From assembly GCA_918026815.1 (NCBI GenBank), contig CAKJVC010000229.1:248001-312000 (forward strand): 64,000 nucleotides of DNA, given 5' to 3'. Positions within the stretch are counted from its first letter, which is position 1, and every line of letters begins with the position of its first letter. Made by a program: the position numbers and the translations under genes. The stretch is from Chalara sp. BL73 (taxonomy: Eukaryota > Ascomycota > Leotiomycetes > Helotiales). Below are positions 57,516-64,000 of this stretch, piece after piece. The notes beneath the pieces were generated by a model. The model saw only the letters and a program-made list of their open reading frames with translations, had not been told where the DNA came from and ran no database searches.

Positions 57516-58167
57516 AGAGGATTGGACTTGAGAATTGTTTGCCTGCAGATAGCCTTTATAATTCTCTCAAATTCTGTCACTTCAATGACTCAGCTAGCGC
57601 CCTGCAGTAATCTCGTAACGCTGTGTTGCTGACAATAATTTGAAGTCCTGAAGCCAACTTCCCCCACTATCAACAGAGTCCTTGGAGGGGTAATCTATGG
57701 CGCAATTACAGGGATTAATTGATACCAGCACCATGCGAAGATTGCGCCAGGCACCCAACCTTGAGCCTTACAGCTTCCTCACAGTACGTATTACACTCCC
57801 TTCACAATACGCGCAGCTACAAAGCCTGTGCAGCACGCAAGACGACATATCTTTCTCCTTAGTTGCTGATTGAGCCGCCGCTATTGAAAGGCATAGGAGC
57901 CTTCGATGAACTGCTTGCCCTGATTAACTTTAACGCGTGAAACGCGCGAAAAATCTAGGGTACCTAGCCGGTAGGGTCTGCTTCTCTGCTGTTCTTATCT
58001 CGTCACCGTGTCGCAACATCATCCAATATTCTACCAATATCACAGACCACTGTGCTCTGGGTGCGAGCATGTATGCTCTGGAGCCGTGCCTGCCGGATAA
58101 GAGGTGATCTGGGGATTGATTATTTTGCGGCAAGCCAGCTACAAATTGACAGAACCTCGAAACTCTT
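57516..58167. other. divergent region between kynurenine aminotransferase and DSC3, with a small-gene candidate
   Basis: It contains the upstream regions of both genes. A possible spliced 54-residue gene (57697-57940) and a GC-rich motif pair (ACGCGT at 57933-57938, next to ACGCGCGAAA) are described separately. Confidence 0.45.
57697..57940 (+). CDS. possible small two-exon gene, 54 residues, unrecognised
   Basis: Model: exons 57697-57783 and 57863-57940. ATG 57697 opens MAQLQGLIDTSTMRRLRQAP; donor GTACGT at 57784 and acceptor ctccttag at 57855-57862 (79-nt intron) join PYSFLT to LLIEPPLLKGIGAF, ending INFNA at TGA 57938-57940. The frame is maintained across the join and both exons read like protein. 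Reading through the intron also gives a 58-codon frame, so only RNA evidence can decide. No domain or localisation signal is recognised. It sits between the divergent starts of the kynurenine aminotransferase and DSC3 genes, so it could be a small gene or part of an upstream leader. Confidence 0.4.
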
Positions 58168-59031
58168 ATGGCTGCCAACAATATATCGGGGCCCAATGGC
58201 CATCTTCCCATCACTATCCGATTCACTACGTCTACGGCTGATCTGCTATTGGACATAGAAGAGCCCAAAGAAACCACCGTAATTGCTCTCAAGCATCTCA
58301 TCCGATCGAAGCTCGATCACTCAACATCCAAACACCGCTTCCGCCTAATCCATAGCGGAAAACTGCTTAAAGACGATGATGTCTTAGCATCCGTCCTCAA
58401 GATACCCAGTCCGCTTCCACCCGTTTCGGATCCTAAAGGCAAAGGCAAAGCTATCGAAGTTCCCCCTCTACGCGTTTATATCAATTGTGCTATTGGCGAT
58501 GTCCTGACATCTGCTGAACTGTCCACAGAAGCTCTAGCAGCTGCTGAATCAAGAAAGAAGTCAAGCAAAGATAGGAAATCCAAGAACTCGTCTAAAAATG
58601 TTCCGCCATTGTCCACGACCACACCTGCACCGCAGGGATTCGACCGACTTTTATCCGGTGGTTTTACTCCGGCCGAGGTCAATCAATTACGGCTTCAGTT
58701 CCTCTCAATCCAATCAAGTATACACACAGAAGCCACAATGCCCTCTCCAGCAACCCTGCGCCGTATGGAGGATGCGTGGATAGATAATAATGCGGGTAAT
58801 TCTGGATTAGGGACTGAAGAGGGTGGGTTCGATTTTGGAGATGATGGTCTCGGCGGAGGTGCGCTTGATGATTTGCTTTATGGCAATATAATAGGTTTCT
58901 TGTGGCCTCTGGGTTGCGTGGGTTGGGCTATGAGAGAAGGCGGTGGTATATGGTCCAAAAGACGGCAAATAGCCGTGTTTACTGGGTTCTTGTTGAGCCT
59001 CACCTTTGGGGTCTTGAGAGTGATGTCTTGA
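58168..59031 (+). CDS. DSC E3 ubiquitin ligase complex subunit 3 (ubiquitin-like and DUF2407)
   Basis: Single exon, 287 residues. The N-terminus (ITIRFTTSTADLLLDI, then RFRLIHSGKLLKDDDVLASVL) is a ubiquitin-like fold. A basic Ser/Lys-rich linker precedes GFDRLLSGGFTPAEVNQLRLQFLSIQ, the DUF2407 C-terminal signature, then two hydrophobic helices (IIGFLWPLGCVGWAM and IAVFTGFLLSLTFGVL). Dsc3 is a membrane subunit of the Golgi Dsc E3 ligase that ubiquitinates membrane proteins and, in fission yeast and Aspergillus, activates SREBP under low oxygen. The family length fits. ATG 58168 is preceded by CTCTT, a normal context. Confidence 0.9.
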   Translation: MAANNISGPNGHLPITIRFTTSTADLLLDIEEPKETTVIALKHLIRSKLDHSTSKHRFRLIHSGKLLKDDDVLASVLKIPSPLPPVSDPKGKGKAIEVPPLRVYINCAIGDVLTSAELSTEALAAAESRKKSSKDRKSKNSSKNVPPLSTTTPAPQGFDRLLSGGFTPAEVNQLRLQFLSIQSSIHTEATMPSPATLRRMEDAWIDNNAGNSGLGTEEGGFDFGDDGLGGGALDDLLYGNIIGFLWPLGCVGWAMREGGGIWSKRRQIAVFTGFLLSLTFGVLRVMS

Positions 59032-59759
59032 TGCCGCAGGCGAGTCTGAACACTCGAATAATGGTGCATGAAGCCGGGCATACTGCCTATATTTCTCCCA
59101 GAAAACTTGAGAAGAATGGATGTCTCACCAGAACACGACGCAGAATACTGACGGAATGCAAGGCAACTGTTTCGCCATACGCTCCCCATCAATTAGATGT
59201 GCAGAAATTATAGTCTGATAAGGTCAAAGCAAAACACTAGCTAAGTAAAGCGTTGCGCAGATTTGTCCGCTCAACGGACTCAGAGCATGTGGTATGAGTA
59301 TTTCTCCCGTAGGAGACTCCTACAAGACAGCTAGCTTTGAATAGGTTTCAATGGTCATATAATCGAAGCCTTGCTCACACCATTTTGCCAACGAGCCAAT
59401 ATGACATTAGGATTTAGTGCTTTCCAGATAAATCGATAGAGATATATGAGAGCTCTTTGTTTCGTGCCCCTGAAGCCTCGCTTAGCATTAGTTTATATAC
59501 ACGTGACACTGTCATCATATCAAGTCCCCACTCTAGTGAGAGTTCGATCAGTATCACGAGCGCGTGCCCCGAACTTGAAAACAGAGACGAAGGAGGACGT
59601 GTGTCCACGAGCGATGTGCATGTTATAGCGTGAGCTTTGTATAACCATCTACGTCTAATTAAGGTGGCCCGGGCCTGCAGTTTTGTCACAATTCCATCCC
59701 ACCAATATCCCTAGACTGGTGACAGTCACAATTAATATTGGTATTCTTATACATCTGAA
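59032..59759. other. intergenic upstream of the Zn2Cys6 regulator
   Basis: No supported gene. Open frames on both strands are under 105 codons and partly antisense to DSC3. Confidence 0.4.
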
Positions 59760-62665
59760 ATGTCATCGGGTGGAGGCATTGGCTTAAGAAGAAATGGCAA
59801 GAAGCAAGCTTGCGAGGTCTGCCGTAAGGCGAAGTACTCACCCCATGTCATTTATCATTCGCAGCATGCTGACCCTTTCATTATAGATTAGCCTGTGACC
59901 ACAGCCTGCCCCATTGCGGAAGATGCGTTAGGCGGAAACTGACTGCAAAATGCATTTACCATCCTGCGCCGATGACGAGGCCCCGAGGAGCAATAGTGGC
60001 TTCCTTGGGGTCTGCGCAGCATACTCCTACCACTTCAGGCGGTTCAAGTCATGATTTATCTTCCCCTCAAAGTTTAGGTCAAGAATCTCCGACTCAGCAG
60101 ATTATCGATCCTCTGACATCTGCTATAAATAAAGCAACTGATGGCCCGCTTCTGGGATCAGATGATGCTACACGGAATAATCCACTTCATCGACACATGT
60201 ATTGGGATAAAAATGCCACATTTCAACGGTCTGCGAGGTATTATGGTCCAACAAGTTTCTCAGCTATATTCAGAGATGCCAATGTCTCAGAAGATATCAA
60301 TATTAGTGAGGATAGCCGCAAGCATCCGGCCACCTGGCCCTTCGGACAACCACTTCTTGGACGGAATAGACCTTCGGCTCCTACAGTGCGGATGGACCAG
60401 GTCTTGAAGGCCATAGCGAATATTCCCTCTAAGGAGATATGTTTCAAACTCCTAGGAATGTATAATCCCCTCGTTCATCATTCGATGCTGGATGAAATAA
60501 TAATGCGACACTGCATTGAAACCCTATGGTCAACCTTTGGGGCTGAGCTGGCTGAGCCTCGCACATCTGAGAAGTTATCAGTAATAGCTAATGTTTGTTT
60601 TAAAAGTGAAGAGAGGCCGTTGCCACCTGTAAGATCTTGCCAACTTTCGTGGTGGACTCTATTCTTCGTGACTGTCAATGCCGCTGAATATTAATGTCGC
60701 ACCTGCTGACGCAGCTATAGGCACCTGAAAACGGATATGCCTGGATTGATGGCTTCATGGGTCTGAATTTACGATTTGAGATGCTTGGACTGTTGTTCGG
60801 CTTCTTCGGCTACTCCTATCAGTGCTTGCAAGAGTACGATGAGCTTTTTAAAGTGCCAGAAAACGATGGTCGTGATAGAAAGCAGACGACTTGGAGAATG
60901 AAAGAATGTAAGTATGAGTCGCTTGCCGTTCTACACTGAGTTGCTTAAGAGCTTTTTAACTCTCCAAGCAATTAAGTGTACGTTGACGTGGCAAAAACAC
61001 AGAGTTCTTGAGTTATTATATCACGTCAAATTTAGCCTCAAGACGCTAACTAACTCCTGTCATGTGTTTCTAGGCGCCGAGGTATGTTTCAGGATGTGTG
61101 AAATGTCAGAGGAGATCAACGAAATCTCCTTAGCTTTAAGTGAGTTGTAACGTCTGCATTTTCCCAACATGGTTTTCAAAGCATACTACCAAGCTAGCCA
61201 GTCATCGATTCTGTAGATACTTACAATACTTGATAACAGAGATGTGCATCGCTGTATTAGAAACCGTTTGCATAGGGGATGAAAGTAATCTTTCCCGGCC
61301 AATATGTGCTCAGTCCAAAGAATTAATACGATTCAGGTTTCCAGACTAGGCGACAGGTCGGCGATATTGTGGTCTGCGCTATTGCGGCAGGCCTACATAG
61401 GATGTCTGATTACGGGCCCAACAATAAAATGACGCCTGCCTCAGAATATAAGAGGCGATTGTGGTCTGCTATCTACTGTGCTGATAAGAATCATGCTGGT
61501 GAGTAAGTACTGGTAACCAACAAGCAAAACTAACTCTGGTAACATCACAAGCTTTCAATGGAACCCCACCAGCACTGAGGTAAACGAATTTCTATTGTAT
61601 TGCAATTTGCCATGTGGTAACACTTGAAAGCTGTCTTAGAGCTCTCTAATTTCGTGGATTTTTTTTCTCTTATTTCTTAATGACAGGCCCTTGAGCTCTC
61701 AGCTTCTCTATCTTGAACCACAGACTGTAGTACTGATAATGGCTAGTGCGAGATACTGTATAGTTCGGCTCCCGCTAGATCTCCCTGAAAATTATCTAGC
61801 CATGTCCCCTGAGGAAATGAGTAAAGCGGTCGACAAACTTGACGTCAACGGTTGGAATACTGAAAGTCGAATTTATCGCACGACCTTCTTCAGAGCTTTC
61901 AGCCTAATAGTAGATATTCGGGAGCAAATTCTGGAAGCGTCTCTTGGAGTAGATGCCCTTGTCCCAGCATCAAGAATAGAGTAAGAATTCGCCCGTTCTC
62001 TGTATGGTCAGTTATTTACTCGCATAAGTGATCTTCATCGACTATGTCAAGAGACATATGCAAACTTCCCCAATCAACTTCGCTATTCTCCACGCGAAGA
62101 ATCAACGAGTCCAAATGATGCTGGCCATCTAATGGTTCAAGCATATTTGTACCTCAGTTTGCTTCAGAATAGCTTTCTGATCGACCGAGTGGCTATCGCG
62201 CGTGGCTTCCAGAACGGCCAACGGCTTCTTGATACGGCAGTGGAAATGATGGATATAACAACGATGTTCTGGAGAAAGAGAGATCAGCTTATGATATATA
62301 CGTCATTATTTGATTGGATAATCACTTGTTACGGTATTCCATGCGCTGGCGTCGTTTGCGTTGAGCTTCTTAAGCAAGCAAATGGGCAAAGCGAACTTGT
62401 ATTACCCCGCTCTTCAGCTATTCAGAAGCTGACAATATTCATTGCCTTCCTGGAATGGATCCGACCAACTGATGGAAATTTTATGCTTGCGGGTAGGCTG
62501 AAAAAGGTGTTGCAAAGAATTTTGGATAGGGTTCTTGATCCACCAAAAGAAGTTGCTGGTAATAGTGATGTGGTAGAACTTCCATTTGACCCCATGTTTG
62601 AGCCGTTCGGAGAAATGGATTGGCTTAACACGATAGACTGGACCCAAGGCTCTTGGATAGAATGA
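59760..62665 (+). CDS. Zn(II)2Cys6 transcription factor with fungal MHR domain
   Basis: Model with nine exons: 59760-59833, 59887-60673, 60721-60907, 61074-61139, 61198-61284, 61337-61498, 61552-61579, 61747-61980 and 62029-62665; 753 residues. The DNA-binding binuclear cluster is at residues 18-47, CEVCRKAKLACDHSLPHCGRC...C, with spacing C-x2-C-x6-C-x6-C-x2-C-x8-C, split by the first intron at Lys25. The middle homology region reads LRFEMLGLLFGFFG, then RRQVGDIVVCAIAAGLH, NGTPPALS|ARYC and LPLDLPENY, as in many fungal_trans proteins. The acidic C-terminus ends DWTQGSWIE. Introns are 47-167 nt; the seventh (61580-61746) was placed to restore PPALSARYC, a 108-nt alternative would insert 20 residues. 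No cluster neighbour reveals its target. Confidence 0.85.
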
Positions 62666-62873
62666 ATGAACAATACAGTGATGCTCAAATGTGCTCTGTG
62701 AAGGCGCGATGGTTTTCGCGGTGGATGTAGGTGTGGACCTCACCTCATCAGTAGGAAGAGCAGATCCTCCTCCGTTACAGGTTGCCAGAGCCTGCAGGAA
62801 GGAATTATAATTGATTAATTATTATTGACTATCGAGAATCATCCATCGTCATGCACATCTTCTCAACTGAGAT

Positions 62874-63104
62874 ATGCCTCCCATCCCTCACCTGCGGAAT
62901 TATTCAAGTAACAACTGTACTTACAGGAAAGGTGCACAGGATGAATCATTCTCGGAAAACATCCTACTTCACCCGGAAGCTCTCCTTGCCATCTTTACCA
63001 ACCAAAAGCAAAATTTCAGAATCAGCGAGTACGCAGATATTTCCGCCTTGGATTCGCTCATCACTTCCCTACAACATCTGAAGATAGTAAGAAACTTCCT
63101 ATAA
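62874..63104 (+). CDS. possible small open frame, 76 residues, unrecognised
   Basis: ATG 62874 opens MPPIPHLRNYSSNN... with the stretch HPEALLAIFTNQKQNF and ISEYADISALDSLITSLQHLKI. A GTAAGA donor near the end (63087) suggests it could be the first exon of a longer gene, but I could not find a matching acceptor in frame. Composition is protein-like; no domain recognised. Overlapped by another frame of similar length (62851-63081). Confidence 0.2.
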   Translation: MPPIPHLRNYSSNNCTYRKGAQDESFSENILLHPEALLAIFTNQKQNFRISEYADISALDSLITSLQHLKIVRNFL

Positions 63105-63390
63105 CGCCTGTTATTTGACCATCTTCATGTGAATTCCCGATTCCCCAACTCCAAATCATGGAAAACTCTTATCGGCGCCCTGCGCTGAAGAAAGAAACTA
63201 CGTGCAGCTGTTTTCCAGTGAGAGACATGCTTGGACTCATTTTTATTATAAGCACAGATCTGCAGGCTGTTTACACCATGGCTGTGGGCGTATGTTTGCG
63301 ACTCGTCCTGAAATGTAAGAATATCATCAGCAGACAAATTCAGGTGTGATGGTAGAGAAGGAGCATCTCCAGCCAAAACATTGTCGTCCA

Positions 63391-63407
63391 GAGAGAGAGA
63401 GAGAGAA
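63391..63407. repeat. AG dinucleotide microsatellite
   Basis: A short run of GA/AG dinucleotides in noncoding sequence. Confidence 0.7.
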
Positions 63408-63736
63408 GCAGAAGAGGAGCCCGGTCTTTCTAGTGTGTTTTCGCAGCCTGAACTCAACAAAAGCAGCAATTGAGTCACTCACGTGTGCATCCATTGTATG
63501 CTCTCTATTTGTTAGGTTACACTAAGTTAATAGCTGTTAATATTATACAGACAAATGTTGGATGAACTGTTAAAACATTAAATTCGTGAACGTTTCAGGT
63601 GTAGACCTCATTTCCCACAGAGGAGGAAAAGGAGGTCCATGTTTAAGCGATACCAAGATGATGTCAACACGTGACTTGGCAGCGTTCAGGAAAATTCGCG
63701 TTTGGCACTTCTCACCAGATCAACGGCAAATACAAT

Positions 63737-64000
63737 ATGAAAGTCCATAAGGTTGGGACATCAGACCCTGTGTCTTTCAACTGTATCTGTCCTGCCCAGT
63801 CTAATGGCGGTGGTAGTATCCTGTTGTTTTACCGCTACTTCGCTGCCCCTCCCTCGCTGCCCAAAATTCACACTCCTCGAATTAGTGATCTTGAACAGTT
63901 AGCAGCCTTTCATAGAGACTTGTGTGAGAAGCTACACCTTGGAGGTAAGATTCGGATCGCGACGGAGGGGTTTAATATTACAGTTGGAGGCACAAAGGAT
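63737..64000 (+). CDS. 5' end of a rhodanese-type protein (UPF0176 / TSTD2-like), truncated by the window end
   Basis: Open from ATG 63737 to the last base, 88 codons, no stop. It reads ILLFYRYFAAPPS, HRDLCEKLHLGGKIRIATEGFNITVGGTKD, which matches the N-terminal ferredoxin-like part of UPF0176/TrhO-type proteins (bacterial tRNA uridine 5-hydroxylases) and the human TSTD2 family; the rhodanese domain with the catalytic Cys would lie beyond the window. The start context (acaATATGAAAG) is ordinary. Function is probably tRNA modification or sulfur transfer; the eukaryotic role is not established. Confidence 0.85.
   Translation, partial: MKVHKVGTSDPVSFNCICPAQSNGGGSILLFYRYFAAPPSLPKIHTPRISDLEQLAAFHRDLCEKLHLGGKIRIATEGFNITVGGTKD

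Larger units (their letters stand above)
62666..63736. other. intergenic between the Zn2Cys6 regulator and the rhodanese gene
   Basis: 1.07 kb with no confident gene. A 76-codon ATG frame at 62874-63104 and a 117-codon minus-strand frame at 63125-63478 lack recognised features. An (AG)n microsatellite lies at about 63391-63407. Confidence 0.4.

Noticed and set aside
1..64000. Biosynthetic gene cluster, intact transposon, CRISPR array, rRNA, or prokaryote-type defence system
   Set aside because: No PKS/NRPS/terpene cyclase, transposase, reverse transcriptase, direct-repeat array or rRNA-like segment could be identified; gene content is ordinary fungal chromosome.

Overview
This window is nuclear DNA from a filamentous ascomycete (Pezizomycotina). 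Genes are split by many short introns (mostly 43-100 nt, GT...AG, with CTAAC/CTGAC-like branch sites), intergenic gaps are 0.3-3.5 kb, and both strands are used without operons. The families present fit this assignment: a CYP55-type nitric oxide reductase P450, a Clr5-domain protein, a DUF3405 protein, a Zn2Cys6 regulator with the fungal MHR domain, a paxillin-like LIM protein and a DSC-complex subunit. The proteins look most like Leotiomycetes (Helotiales) to me, but that is an inference that a search should settle.

Layout. 0-10 kb: 3' end of an unrecognised gene; phosphoinositide-specific phospholipase C; GTP cyclohydrolase II (riboflavin); an APC-family amino-acid/choline permease; a medium-chain zinc-less dehydrogenase/enoyl reductase. 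10-22 kb: a Ser/Pro-rich single-pass membrane protein, dynactin p25, a MetE/UROD-like methyltransferase, an F-box protein and inositol-3-phosphate synthase (INO1). 22-26 kb: a gene-poor 4 kb interval that carries the upstream regions of INO1 and of the paxillin-like LIM gene. 26-40 kb: the LIM protein, a DUF3405 protein, a secreted GH31 alpha-glucosidase, a tandem OB-fold protein and a BTB-like protein. 40-52 kb: MCM2 and UBR7 head to head over a promoter with cell-cycle boxes, a Clr5-TPR protein, a small unrecognised two-exon gene, P450nor and the v-SNARE VTI1. 53-64 kb: an FAD-dependent amine-oxidase-like protein, kynurenine aminotransferase with an apparent mitochondrial presequence, a possible 54-aa gene, DSC3, a Zn2Cys6 transcription factor, and the 5' end of a rhodanese (UPF0176/TSTD2-like) gene that runs off the window.

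Most genes are housekeeping or general physiology (replication licensing, vesicle fusion, dynein transport, inositol, riboflavin and NAD/tryptophan metabolism) and do not form a pathway cluster. I see no biosynthetic gene cluster, intact transposon, CRISPR array, rRNA or convincing tRNA. Exon boundaries were worked out by hand from reading frame, splice signals and family alignment from memory. All multi-exon models listed preserve frame through to the stop. The most worthwhile new leads are small spliced genes at 48948-49333 and 57697-57940, the MluI-box pair between MCM2 and UBR7, a cluster of short palindromes upstream of the alpha-glucosidase, and the two-start organisation of the kynurenine aminotransferase.
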